Part shown: one piece after another, positions 53,341-64,000 of the stretch
Layout of the letters: each line of letters starts with the position of its first letter
Position numbering within the stretch: position 1 is the stretch's first letter
Source of the DNA: Hydrangea macrophylla
Taxonomy: Eukaryota; Streptophyta; Magnoliopsida; Cornales; Hydrangeaceae
Length of the DNA stretch: 64,000 nt
Direction of reading: 5' to 3'
Assembly: GCA_033977485.1 (NCBI GenBank)
Contig: CM066987.1
Coordinates: 51,215,033 to 51,279,032, forward strand
Position numbers and translations under genes: made by a program
Notes under the pieces: generated by a model
Databases searched by the model: none
What the model saw: only the letters and a program-made list of their open reading frames with translations
Told to the model about the DNA's origin: nothing

Positions 53341-54119
53341 ATATATCTCTCGACTCTTTTCCCTTGGATAAAATTTTTGGAAGTATATCAATAATATATG
53401 GGAAATTTGTTAATAAATCCCTAAAATTATATTCATATGAGACAAAAACCAAGTAGTATTACTGTTCAAGATAAAGCCCATCGCGCGTTTTTCGGTTTTG
53501 AACTAAACCATTTTTCCATTTTTTTTGGACAGAATTGCCCTGTATTTACGATGAAATTTCTCCCACTATCTCGTTCACCTCTGATCAGATTTCTCTCTCT
53601 CTCTCTCTATCTCTATCTCTCTCTCTCTGCTTTCGAGTCTGCAGTAAATCTGAACATTTCCAGATCTCAATTTTCAGATATTCGAGTTACATAATTCGTC
53701 TTCAGGTCTCGATTTTCTTCATCACTTTCTTTTTGCATTGTAATACAGGTATGATTTCAGCTTGTTTTTTATTCTTAGGGTTTTGAATTTTGAATTGTTG
53801 TTTTTGAATATCTGTTTTCAATGAATGTCTAATATATAGACATTGTAATACAGAGTTTATGTTGTAGCTAATATTATCTATTTTAGTGAATCTCTATTTT
53901 GATCAATCTTTGGCTTCATTTTGTTTGAATGTCTTCTGAAGCTGATTATTATTATCACTTTGGTTATAATCATTATGCAATGCATATGTGTTTTATATAG
54001 AAACTGAAACATATAGTATTAAAACATATAATATTGTCTGTTTTAAACAGTTTTTATATAATCCCTAATTCTGAATCTGTTTCTTTTTTTGGTAGATTGT
54101 AATAGACAATTCAGTTCTA

Positions 54120-54418
54120 TTGTTGGTGAAGCATGTTGGTTATACAGCTGTTATGAAGGTTTCAAATGAGTTTTGTTACCACGATTTGGTGGATTTTGTT
54201 TGTGGTAGATGGAGTAACTTGACACCTGACAGTGTTTCTTTTGAGTATTGTATTAGTGGACATTCAAATTGTATTTTAGAGAATGAAGATGATTTCCAAA
54301 ATATGATTTTATTGGTTAATGGTGTTTGTGGTAGTCGTGGTGATATTGTTGTTATTGAGAAGAGTGGTTGTGTTAGTTTTGTTGAGGATCGGTCTAGGTG
54401 TTCATGTAGCATATAGCA
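54120..54418 (+). pseudogene. MURA N-terminal exon (PB1-like region)
   Basis: The frame starts KHVGYTAVMKVSNEFCYHDL and contains FVCGRWSNLTPDSVSFEYC, then CILENEDDFQNMILLV, ending VEDRSRC with a stop at 54416-54418. This matches the PB1-like N-terminus common in plant MULE transposases. The join to the next segment (54538) crosses stops at 54416 and 54538, so splicing or decay separates them. Confidence 0.5.
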
Positions 54419-54540
54419 TGGGTATGTTGATTAGTGGGCAATGTATTAGTGAAAGAGACTTACTACCTTCCTATGTATCTCACAAGGAAAAAGTCTTATT
54501 GTCTGCTTCTTGGGATAATGGAGTAGTTGGTGTTGGATAA

Positions 54541-56378
54541 TGTTTTGAAGGCGGTAGTGCTGAATTTCGTACAGTGCTTTGTAAATATGCTATTGAACTT
54601 GGTCTTCAATTCAAGTACACGAAGAATGAGAAGGGAATAATTACGGCTGAATGTAAATTCAAGGATTCTAGGGGCTGTTTATGGCGGATACATGCATCGG
54701 TTGCGCCTTCGAATGGGTTCCTTTATATAAAGAAGTTCAATAAAGAGCACACTTGTGGGGCTTCTGTTCGAACTTCACGAAATCCAAGGATGAGCTCTGA
54801 TTTAGTTGGTAGCGTTGTTGTAGATGATGTTCGGTCAAAGCCTTTGACCCATCCATTTGAAGTTGTTAAGGATAAATATGGACTTGATATTAGCTACCAC
54901 CATGCGTGGTTGGGTGTTGAAAAGGCTAGGAGAGAACTTTATGGAGATGATTTGTTGTCTTTTGATCTTCTTCAATGGTATACCGATGAGGCTTTGAAGA
55001 ATAACCCGGGCAGCCGTATTGAGTTTGAATATGATCATGGTAGTGGGCATTTTAAGAGTTTGTTTATTTCTTTTTACAGGTGCATATATGGATTCAATTT
55101 TTTCCGTTCCTTATTATTCTTGGATGGTACATTTTTAAAGGGTAGATACAAGGGTAACCTGTTGGCTGCAACTGGAAAGGATGGTAACCAAGGTGAGTAC
55201 ATAACAGATAATATTATCTGTTATCCATAACAGATAATGTTATCTGTTTATATATACTGGTTTGTAAGTACTGGATTGTGGTATATGTTTGTTGTATTTG
55301 TGTTTTTTGTATTAAGTAGCTATTCAATGCTGATGCAAGTTTGTTTCCTATTGCTTTTGGTGTTGTTGATTCCGAGAATTTTGACAATTGGATGTGGTTT
55401 TGTGGCTAGTTGCGTGAAGTTTTGTCGAATGATCGTATTGTGACGTTTGTCTCAGATCGCAATCCTGGTCTTGTTCATGCTGTTTCTAGCATTTTCCCAT
55501 CATCTCCACATGCTTTTTGTATGATTCACTTGGAGAAAAATTTGCGGGAGAAATTTAGTGGGGTGGACAAGGATTTTAGGGAGAGGATTGTGGCATTGTT
55601 TCGTAGGTGCGCTTATGCCCCGACAGAAGCAGCTTTTCGTCCTTACATGGATCAGTTGAGACATGAGGGTGGCAAAAAAATTGATAACTTTTTGCATGAT
55701 CTTCCTCTTGATAAGTGGTGTCATGCTTACTTCAAAGGAAAGCGTTATGGTGAGATGTCTTCTAATGCTGCCGAGTCTTTTAACTCTCAAATTGCAGTAG
55801 CTCGTCACATGCCTATAACTGAGATGGTTGATAAGATTAGGGTTCAAATTATGAAGCAAATGTCCTATCGGAGAGATTTGTGCAAGAAGTGGAGTTTTGT
55901 TATCTGTCCTGAAATGGAGAAGAGATTGCATACATCTTTAAATGAGGGTCGGACGTGGAAAGTGATTAAGTGTTCCGATGATGTGTTTGAGGTTCAGTGT
56001 ATGCCATCTATGTTGGTTGATATCCGTAGTTTGACATGCTCTTGCTTCCAGTGGCAATTAAATGGATTTCCGTGTAGTCATGCTTGTGTTGTTATTCAAA
56101 GTAGCGGGAATGACTTGCATACGTTTGTGGATAGCTGGTACCATGTGAGCAGTTTCTCTAAGGCATATAGCAAGTCTATTTTTGGTGTTCCAACGGTCAC
56201 CAAACCCAATGTCACCGTTGAAGATATGGTTGTTCGCCCTCCCTTGTCAAGAAAGCAACCCAGAAGGCCAAGAAAAAATAGAATTTCTTCGAGGGTTGAG
56301 AGTGTTAGGAGTGTGAAGTGTGGTAGGTGTGGCAAATATGCTAAACACAATAGAAAGACATGTAATGAAGCTTTGTAA
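54541..56378 (+). pseudogene. MURA-type transposase, two exons, one nonsense codon
   Basis: Exon 1 (54541-55192): AEFRTVLCKYAIELGLQFKY, KEHTCGASVRTSRNPRMSSD, then the catalytic region LFLDGTFLKGRYKGNLLAA (first Asp). Donor GTGAGT at 55193; exon 2 begins after TAG at 55319: LFNADASLFPIAFGVVDSEN, a TAG at 55407-55409 where CAG (Gln) is expected, FVSDRNPGLVHAVSSIFP (second Asp), AFCMIHLEKNLREKF, MSSNAAESFNSQIAVAR (Glu), SWIM zinc finger CSCFQWQLNGFPCSHACVV, and a C-terminal CGRCGKYAKHNRKTC knuckle, ending in a stop at 56376-56378. The catalytic residues are all visible. The 127-bp intron holds two copies of the 20-bp palindrome. Confidence 0.85.
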
Positions 56379-59300
56379 TTAAATCTATACGTGTTATCTG
56401 TTGAATTAAGGATTTGGATTTTATGTGTCTAAATGTGTCATGGCTTTGACTTCTGAATAAAGTGTGCTATTTTTTTGGTTAATATGTTCTATCTGAAATG
56501 TTTCTGCAATGTTCTATGTGTCTGAACACAAGAGATAATATTACATGTTTTTGCAATGTTTGATTTGAAATTGTTTCTGCAACAGATAATATTATCTGTT
56601 TGCATTTCAAATATCAAATAACTTCCATACTAGTATTCATGCACAGGAGAGTCATAGAACATAATCCAAACCAGCTTTTTACATATTGCAACCAATCAGT
56701 TGTAAGGCCTTCTTACAAAAATAGCATTTTGTGCTATAATGTATACATCTATCTCTATATATCTATCTGTTCATATCCCCACATCAGACTATCTTTATAC
56801 ATCTTTACAAAAATGGTATTCAATGCTATAGTCTATTTACTTTCTACCAGATTCGCTGCCCTCCTTTGTAAGGCCGTCTTCTCGGTCCATGAGTTCTGCT
56901 CATCATTCAGAAATCGGTCAATAAGGTGTGCCCTCATCATTCTTGCATCTTCTCTCTTGAAATTGTCTTTAATTGTTATTCCCTTGGTCAATGTTTTCAT
57001 CATGTAGCATACGATTATCCCACAATCCACACTAGAGTCGTTTGTCAATGTTAAATTATGTGTCGAGTTTAGTTTATAACATATTCTATATTGTTCACAA
57101 TAGATAATATTATCTGTTTCTGACTGAATGTGATAAAAATAGGTTATGAGTTCATACGAACCTTGTTTCAAACTGTTGAGGTGTTTTGTCCATTACAAAT
57201 AGTGGAGCATCATCGTTGATTGTCAGTTTACCATCCATTTGTTCTTGCTTTTGCTTTAGAACCTTGATGTAGTAATCTTTCTGTACTTAAGTCTGAAAGT
57301 AATATGTCAAGTATTTGTTGTAGTTTCATATATGTGAAAATTTTATACCATCGTAATAGCATCTCTCAGATATTGATCTTCGCTTGTCCTTGGCTTTCTT
57401 GAGTTGTAAAACCTCCATATTTCTTCTTCTTGATCATAGACTAACAAAGTCCAATGATTTAAATACAATGTTCTTCCACTGGAATTTATTGGGAAAAGCA
57501 AATATCTGTACTCAGCAGTTTCTTGTCCAATGTATTTGTCGAACATTCACTCCCTCAATTTTTGTACATTTTCTGTGATCAGTGTCTGTTTTGCAAAGAA
57601 GCAACAGAAACAGATAATGTTATAGCATGCACTTGAATGATATATTATGGTAATAACATGTATGTGTTCTTTGCTTTTCAAACTCACATTTGTTGCTTAC
57701 CATGCCCATGCCAGTGAAGAAGAAGTGTTTGTCTTTTCTTGTAGCATCCAATTGTGTTAGTTTTTCTTGATCGTGCATCAACATTTCCACATACACATCA
57801 ATTGCTTAGAGTCAGACGTTCTTGGCATTTTAATATTTGTATCCGTGAAGTAGTAAATTATTACAGATAATATTATCTGTCCATTTGATAGACAAGATAA
57901 TGGACAGATAATATTATCTGTCTAACAGATAATATTATCTGTTACATAATTTGTGTTGAATAGGAGGTACTGTATTTTACATTATTGGTCACTTGATCAT
58001 CATCTTGCAGTGCCAACACGTCCTGAAGGCTGATGTATTCAGAAGCTTTTGATCTAGTCCAGATCACTGCCTCGTTGCTAATAAATTCAACAAGTATGTT
58101 GTTAGTTTAGATGTAAATGAATGTATGAAAATTAATTTTGTACTAGAATTGCAATCGTACTTACTCGTTATTTTCGAATTCCATTATGTGCTTCAGCTTT
58201 TCTCTGTCTTTTATCTTTAGGTATTTCATCATTGGATTTGTTTTTCCTCTCTTCGACTTTGCTTTCTTTATTTTCCTTGGCTTTTTTTCCGTGTATTCAT
58301 CTATATCAATCATCAGCTTCTCAAGTCCTTCATCTGCTTCTTCTCCGGCTGTTTGCCTTTTCCTTTTTCTTCCTTCATCTATTTGTTGCTTGTCCTTTCC
58401 TTTTTTATCACCATAGTCATACAATGGGTCCTTGTTCTCTTTCCTTTGTTTGTTCATGATATTCTTTACCATTGACCTTGTTCTTACTTCTTCATCTTCC
58501 TTTATCTTTTCTTTGCTTGCCCTTTCTGGCGTTTGTTGATCCTTGAGGTCCTGTATCTGTTTTATCAGAGTCTGTTTCTCACAGACAAGCCTAGTAATCA
58601 GTTGACTCTGATCTTCAAGTTGATGTGCTCATTACATTTTTTGGCTTGATCTTGTTGGATTCTCTTGTATTTCTGGACTTGTTCCTCCAAAACTTGCACA
58701 TATTCCACCTCTGTGATGTCTGTTTCAGTTCCTTGTAGTGCCTCCTTCTGAACACATTCTTCATTTTTATTCTTCTCTATCTCTAGATTAATGTTCAAGG
58801 ACAAGTAGCTATTTGGGGACATAAGAAGAGCGTCAGTTGCTAGTTAGAACAGATATATTTATATATAATGTACAGCAGATAAAGTTATATGTTTCACAGC
58901 AGATAATACTATCAGTTTCACAACAGATAATATTATATATTTCACAAGAGTCTGAAGTATTTATTGTACCTATTGATTATGCTCTCGAGTTGCTTAATAT
59001 GAAGCTTCATTCCTTCAATTTGGCAGTCCTTTTCAGTGATCTCATCGTCCATGTATTGTATTCGGATGGATCTTTCAAGCAGTGATATTGTTTGTTTGTT
59101 GTTTTCTTTTTCAAGATGCATCAATTTCTCTACCAGGTTCTCTCTTTCATTTATCAGCTCTGTAATTGTATCTTTTTGTTCAGTATTTATGTCCTTCAAC
59201 CTCCTTTCTTCCAGGCTGCTAACTACTTCAATGTCATCTATCATTACATTGCACAAATTATTGAAATTTTCCATATTGAACACCACTGATTCAGTTCCTG

Positions 59301-59679
59301 AGCTTTTCAAGTTACTTCTTTCTTGTGAGAGTGACAAGTTTATCTGTTGTTCATCTTCCATTTGTTTGCTCTTGTCCTCTTCGAGGTGTGCATATTGACT
59401 TAACTGTAGCTGTTGGTCATTATCTTTCTCATTTTCTGTTTCTTCTTCCTTGGATTTGTCATATTGGATATCATCGTTATAGTGATCGAGCCACTGCTTG
59501 TACATACATTTGTCATCATTTTCTTGATGTCCTTATGACTCTTCTTCTTCTTCATCCTGAACCATTATCTCTTTTTGGTTGTCATTGTGATAATCATCAT
59601 CATTGTCATTATCATCACCATTATTATAATCGTCATCACCACTTTCTTCTTCCTGTTCATCTTCTGTGTTACTTTTATC

Positions 59680-59905
59680 TTCTTCTTCTTCTTCTTCTTC
59701 ACTTGCTTCCTTTTTTTTCTTTTTCTTCTTCATCGTCCTCGGCTTCTTCTTCTTCTTCACTTGCTTCCTTTTTTGCTTTTCCTTCTTCATCATCCTCATC
59801 TTCCTCATCTTCTTCTTCTTCTTCTTCTTCTTCTTCTTCTTCTTCTTCTTCTTTGTCACTCCCTTCCTTGTTTAGTTCTTCTTCTTCTTCTTGTTCCTCT
59901 TCTAC
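59680..59905 (-). repeat. (GAA)n-type coding microsatellite in the acidic exon
   Basis: TTC/TCT triplets on the plus strand encode uninterrupted Glu/Asp runs on the minus strand (DKEEEEEEEEEEEEEEDEED region). The same triplets give false Ser- and Phe-rich plus-strand frames. Length is likely variable. Confidence 0.7.
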
Positions 59906-60052
59906 ATCTTCATAATCTACCTGTTGTTCATCATCGTTTTCATCATTATTTTCCTCTTCTTCGTCATCTTCATAGATGAGCATTTCCTTTTCCTTGGTTG
60001 TCATTCTAAGTGCTCGACCACGTACCTGCATAGGTGATTGAATGTGATGTAA

Positions 60053-60115
60053 AACAGATAATATTATCTGTTGTGTAAACGAGCTTTAGTTGCTAAGTAG
60101 AACAGATTTATGCAT
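60053..60115. repeat. Longer duplicated unit: palindrome plus GAGCTTTAGTTGCTAA tail
   Basis: The palindrome followed by GTGTAAACGAGCTTTAGTTG and CTAAGTAGAACAGAT here recurs at 61377-61435. The tail alone repeats at 61442-61457 and a shorter part near 58838. Both copies are in introns of the Ulp1-like gene. Confidence 0.65.
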
Positions 60116-62509
60116 CTATAATGCAAAACAAATAATATTATCTGTTTCAGAATAAAGTTATCTTTCACAACAGAGTTATGTTGCCCAACAGAGTTATATT
60201 ATACCTCATTTGCCTCCAAGTTGCCGATCCCTCTATCACCAAGAATCTTCTTTAGTTCTGATAGATCCCACTTTTCAAATCTGGTGCATTCTTGTTTCTT
60301 CATTGGTTTTAATATTGTTGTCTTCTCGCACAACCAATACTGCATAAACGTTATGTGTTAACCTATAAATTAATCATTGCATATAAAATACAGCTCACAG
60401 ATAATATTATCTGTTTCATTCAACTTACTAGCAATGCAGCCACGCAGCCTGAAACTTTGTCTTGATCTTTATGGTTCTCTGCAATTGAAGTTTTTAGTTG
60501 CTCCCAAATCGCTTCTGACCATGCATATTTGCACATGTCATCTAGGTCTTCGACATATTTGATGCATGTCCAACCAATTTGAAAACCAGTTGTGGGGAAA
60601 AATAGGGTCACAAACAAATATAGGCAAAGTAGCCTCGTGAAATCTTCCATGTCTATTTTTCTTCGTCCCTTTATTGCTTTATTTATCTTCAGTTTTATAA
60701 CTGGGGCAGATAATTTACTGCCGTCATCAAACCATCTATCCATGAAACTCAATGTCGGCTTTTTTCTTACCTGTAAGTGTCATTTCTTCTCTACCTGACT
60801 TTATCCCAAATATGACAGTAATGTCTTCCTCCTTTATCATTATATTTTTCCCTCCAATTTGAAATGCCTTGTATCTAGAATTGTATGTGCGAATTAGTGC
60901 AGCTGCTTATGTGTCTGATTTCCTGCAGCTGCAATTCTCTACCATGTTCGTTAGGAAAGCATTTATCAGAAGCCAAAATGGAGTTTTCTGGAGGTACTTA
61001 TGATGCCTTTTATGGATCTCTAAGCCTTCCATTAGGGTTTGCATAGGCTGCAAACTGGAACAAAATTGTCGTGCATAGCTCTTCCCCGCCCTTCTGTCTT
61101 CTTTTGTTTTATTGTCCTTCTTCATAGTTTTTTTTTGTAACACCTGTTTAAATGATACAATTAAGATAAGCTTAATTTATAGATAATATTATCTGTTTTG
61201 CTCAACAAATTTGTTAACAAATTACTAGAAAAACAAACTATGAAGAATATATAAAGTTATCAATAATGTGCAAGAGTTGTCTGTAATTCAAAACAGAAAA
61301 TATTATCTGTTGGACAAGAGAATTTGTAATGCACAACAAATAATGTGTTATGTACAACAGAGAATATGTTATATACAACAGATAATATTATCTATTGTGT
61401 AAACGAGCTTTAGTTGCTAATTAGAACAGATATGTTACAACGAGCTTTAGTTGCTAATTACAACGAGCTTTGGTATGTTATGTAAAACTTGTATACAACA
61501 AATATATTATCTGTTTTGCTCAACAAATAAAATTTGTATGTTTGTCCAAATTTTATACACAGCAAATTAGACAGCAAAATTTTAATGGCATACGTTTTTC
61601 AACAATAATTAGATTATGTGAAGCAACATATAATCTACAACAGTTAAAGTGGTGCGGCAAATCATACAACAACAATGTTATGTAGTGTATAAAATGTTAG
61701 TGGTATGTGCTTTTGACAGATAGCAAATTAGAGCACATATAAAAAGGTAGTGGTATGTGCTTTGAACAGCAATTAGGGTTTACATGGTATTGGGTTTAAG
61801 AAAACAGATAATATTATCTGCTCTATTTGTAGATTAGGTTTTCAACATGTATCAAACAATCTAGCATGAAATCAGCAACATATAAGAAATCAATTGTACT
61901 ATTCTGTGTTTATAGAAAGAGAAATGAGGATATATTTTCTACATAAATTCTAGGTCCCTCGGGTAACAGATAATTTTCGTATTATCTGTCAGAAACCCTT
62001 ATTTTCATTTTTTGAAGTTCATATTGATGAAGTGTTGTTTCGAAATCAATTTCTAGGGTTTTAAAACTAAATATGTGTGTGCATTCTTTGATTCAATCGA
62101 AAACTTTGAACATTAAGAAAAGTTGGACGAAAATTTTTACTTACTTTTCTTTGCCATTTGACAACGTGATTGTGTTTTTCTGCAGAATTTCTGCGTCTGA
62201 TCAGTGCTTCGTCCTCAAATCTCACTAAGAATCGTTGATTTTGATTAGTGTACTTGCCAGGAAATTTGAATCAAAGCAGCAACTGTGTCGTCAGTTCAGT
62301 TCTGGTATGTAGGAGGAGAGGGTATTTTCGATTTATTAGGAAATTAGGTCAGTTTGGTCTTTTTGGTTGGGGAAGGGGTTATTGAGTTAAGTATTTGGGC
62401 CTTGGGCTTTATGTAGCATTGTATTAGTTGTAAGGTGGTATGGTTGAGCGGCCTATAATATAAATAGAGAGTAAGTGAATTTAGGAACCAAGGCACGATG
62501 AATCACTAT

Positions 62510-63061
62510 TTTTAAGACAAATTTGCCGCCCTTCCAATAAATTGCGAGTGCAAAAAGCGCTTATGGCAAGTAGTCCCCAGGATACAGTGGACCCAAATTC
62601 ACTTGTTAGTATTTGAAGGATTTGCAAAACCTTTAAATACCCTGAACTTTTAGAACCTTTAAAGAAGAATGCTCAAAGAAATATAAGAAATTGGAATGTT
62701 GGAGACTGTTTTAATAGGAGACTGCTTTAATCGAAAACTTGAAAATTTTTAAATGTGTTCACCGAATTGAACTTCTTTATATAAAATCTGAATAGATGTC
62801 AAATGCACCGTATCACTCTAAGGGTGCCATGAACATATGTGAATTATAGCGTGTCACTTTAAGGTGCCAGTGAAGTAACAGATGCAAATACACCACCAGT
62901 TCATACGTATGGCACCAAAAGGTGCCTTTAACACCTTTTCCACAATCAGGTGCTTAGCACCAAAATATCATAACAGTTAATATATATTAAACTGTTATAT
63001 ACATATATATATACATATTATATTCATTATAACTGTAACACTAATTTTGAAATTTCCAACA
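62510..63061 (-). mobile_element. Copia 3' LTR (right-hand element)
   Basis: On the minus strand it starts TGTTGGAAATTTC at 63061, directly after the purine tract TTGGGGAGGAT. It holds four GGTGCC-type short repeats (62815-62960) and a (TA)n patch near 63000. The left limit near 62510 is estimated from the conserved TTTTGCACTCGCAATTTATT segment close to LTR ends. Confidence 0.6.
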
Positions 63062-63628
63062 ATCCTCCCCAATTTCAAAAATACCATCTTGTACGTAGTA
63101 GCTAGCATTTGAAACAAATACATAACTTGATAGGTGTCTTTTAGACTTGAACCTCCAATTAGCACAAATGTGTCAAGTTTTCGTCAAGTGCTGTAGTAAC
63201 CGTGGTTTTGATCCAAGGACCTTTTAAGACTAGACAGGCACATCGAGCATATTTGATTTCACATAAGTTCTATAGTTCTTAAGTCCGCACATTTATGGCC
63301 ATGTGCGTAACCCGGTTTTCATGAGTACACTTGAGAAAGGTCTCAGTCTCTTTGGAAGCGGCCAAACCTCCTCACTCATATAGGTAAGTCTATCAAAGAT
63401 GTCCTTGTCTTTAACATCTCAGTATAGCACTATAGACTTATTAAGAGTATAATACTCACCCTCCAAAATGACAAGTGTCCCAAATATTCGCTAGAGTTTA
63501 ACATCCAAGAATGGAACAAAAATTATTTTCTAGCGTTATCTTACCGTTATCACTCATTCGACTTGTTTTTCCCATTGAACCTAGCCTATATTTCAAAACC
63601 TAGGTTGGGTTTCCATCGAAGGTAATAG
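63062..63628 (-). other. Non-coding 3' region of the Copia element
   Basis: It lies between the RNase H stop codon and the purine tract at about 63063-63073. No open frame is seen. Confidence 0.5.
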
Positions 63629-64000
63629 TTATATTATAGACCTTAGTCCCATTCCTTTTGATGTTTTCTTAATCATATCACGGGCAAGTCCTTTCGTCAA
63701 AGGATCTGCCAGATTCTCAATTGATTTGACATATGTCACACTAATTGCTCCTTGTCTTAGGAGTTGATTACTATAGTTAAGTCTAAGACCAATTTGTCTT
63801 GACTTCCCATTGTACATCTTACTAGTTGCTCGAGCTAATGTTGCTTGACTATCACAACAGATAGTACTTGATGGAGTAGGCTTTTTCCACAAAGGAATTT
63901 CCATAACTAAATTCCGTAGCCACTCACCTTCTTTACATGCAGCCCCAAGGGCAATCAACTCGGATTCCATCATAGAGTGTGATATGCATGTTTGTTTCTT
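63629..64000 (-). CDS. Copia polyprotein C-terminus (RNase H), running off the window
   Basis: The minus-strand frame is open to the window edge: KKQTCISHSMMESELIAL, GAACKEGEWLRNL, ICCDSQATLARATSKMYNGK, SRQIGLRLNYSNQLL and YVKSIENLADPLTKGLARDM. These are the conserved RNase H blocks of plant Copia elements, with ESELIAL (catalytic Glu), CDSQ (Asp), the R.IGLR..Y block (HIGLRY.. in relatives) and ADPLTKGL. The stop is at 63629. Upstream pol lies outside the window; the visible part has no lesion. Confidence 0.9.
   Translation of the reverse strand, partial: KKQTCISHSMMESELIALGAACKEGEWLRNLVMEIPLWKKPTPSSTICCDSQATLARATSKMYNGKSRQIGLRLNYSNQLLRQGAISVTYVKSIENLADPLTKGLARDMIKKTSKGMGLRSII

Larger units (their letters stand above)
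55203..61990. repeat. Dispersed 20-bp palindrome family, AACAGATAATATTATCTGTT
   Basis: Exact or symmetric copies: 55203-55222, 56581-56600, 57903-57922 (GACAG...CTGTC), 57924-57943 and 60053-60072. Copies with one to three changes: 55229, 57099, 57862, 58898, 58922, 60127, 60396, 61178, 61292, 61377, 61497 and 61803. A copy with a spacer between its arms is at 61963-61990; half-copies are near 54024, 56531, 57609 and 58873. All lie in introns, leaders or the spacer between the two genes of the Mutator-like element; I found none in a recognised coding exon or elsewhere in the window. Function is unknown. Confidence 0.85.
56833..62157 (-). pseudogene. Ulp1-like (C48) protease gene of the Mutator-like element
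   Basis: It starts MAKK at 62157 with donor GTAAGT. After a long intron, exon 2 (about 61148-60775) gives KTPFWLLINAFLTNMVENC and IIVIFGIK-type text, with TAA at 60907-60909. Then DFTRLLCLYLFVTLFFPTTG and KVSGCVAALLV (60752-60420), KPMKKQECTRFEKWDLSELK (about 60350-60200), a Glu-rich exon (60028-59533), coiled coils (59505-58598), a basic exon (58472-58161) and the peptidase. The peptidase has LLFPINSSGRTLYLNHWTLL with the catalytic His, WRFYNSRK, and SVDCGIIVCYMM with the catalytic Cys (57065-56833). A TGA at 57547-57549 precedes MFDKYIG. The DF.RL..LY...TLFFPT block is typical of MULE-borne Ulp1 genes. The protease core looks complete, but the gene has nonsense codons. Confidence 0.7.
53440..62430. 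mobile_element. Mutator-like element with convergent MURA and Ulp1-like genes
   Basis: A transposase gene on plus (53.6-56.4 kb) and a multi-exon Ulp1-like gene on minus (56.8-62.2 kb) converge, as in plant MULEs that carry a C48-type protease. Both 5' leaders contain T/C-rich sequence and TCTGATCAG-like text near the presumed ends. ATAAAGCCCA occurs inverted at 53471-53480 and 62403-62412, a weak candidate for terminal repeats; no clear long TIR or 9-bp duplication was found, so the limits are approximate. About 18 palindromes of the AACAGATAATATTATCTGTT family are spread through non-coding parts. Several nonsense codons suggest it is inactive. Confidence 0.7.

Noticed and set aside
59325..59979. 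Long plus-strand Ser/Phe/Leu-rich open frames
   Set aside because: They are produced by TTC/TCT triplet repeats that encode the Glu-rich exon on the minus strand; there is no plant protein-like composition outside the repeat.
55203..61990. Treating the dispersed palindromes as a microsatellite or as terminators
   Set aside because: They are spaced irregularly, occur on both sides of two genes and inside introns, and are not tandem; intrinsic terminators are not expected for plant nuclear genes.

Overview
The window reads as nuclear DNA of a flowering plant, most likely a eudicot. The evidence is GT-AG introns, a single-exon CC-NB-ARC-LRR resistance gene, fragments of typical plant genes (B-type cyclin, clade-A-like PP2C, NHX antiporter, SPL factor), plant-specific retrotransposon lineages (Tat and Reina Gypsy, Copia), Mutator-like elements, many MITEs and a piece of chloroplast psbA. 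I found no tRNA, rRNA or CRISPR array and cannot name the species. Almost everything is transposable-element sequence in nested layers. The only apparently intact host gene is the resistance gene at 42899-45616 (minus).

Layout. 1-2.6 kb: a minus-strand Copia LTR with its primer site, an A-rich hAT-like MITE, and a cluster of long-inverted-repeat MITEs, partly tandem-duplicated. 2.6-11.3 kb: a plus-strand decayed gene with HMG-box-like, plant-mobile-domain and Ulp1-like modules. Its duplicated 5' region is split by a 3,324-bp TG...CA element (probably a solo LTR) with a perfect 5-bp target duplication. 11.3-13.0 kb: a truncated Copia-like remnant ending in an LTR, related to the one at position 66. 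13.7 kb: a cyclin fragment.

14.7-41.3 kb: two inward-facing CACTA-like ends with inverted subterminal repeats bracket PP2C, NHX and SPL gene fragments, a 12.5-kb Tat-type Gypsy element (18214-30754) and a 4.9-kb Reina-type chromovirus (35868-40784). The Tat element sits exactly inside NHX exon 3. It carries a decayed gag-pol on the minus strand and, antisense to it, two plus-strand reading frames each preceded by a TATA box. A psbA fragment interrupts the first of them.

41.3-48.6 kb: MITEs, the resistance gene and further MITEs. 48.6-52.2 kb: a young Gypsy-type element with LTRs that look identical, an intact gag, no pol, and a block of hairpin-forming repeats (TR-GAG type). 53.0 kb: a LINE fragment.

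53.4-62.4 kb: a Mutator-like element with a MURA-type transposase (plus) and a convergent Ulp1-like protease gene (minus). Its introns and spacers hold about 18 copies of a 20-bp palindrome, AACAGATAATATTATCTGTT, and none lies in a recognised coding exon. This is the most unusual structure in the window. 62.5-64.0 kb: the 3' end of a minus-strand Copia element.

How the parts relate: nesting gives relative ages. The CACTA-like/NHX layer is older than the Tat insertion. The Reina and TR-GAG elements are the youngest insertions, because their LTR pairs show no difference by eye.
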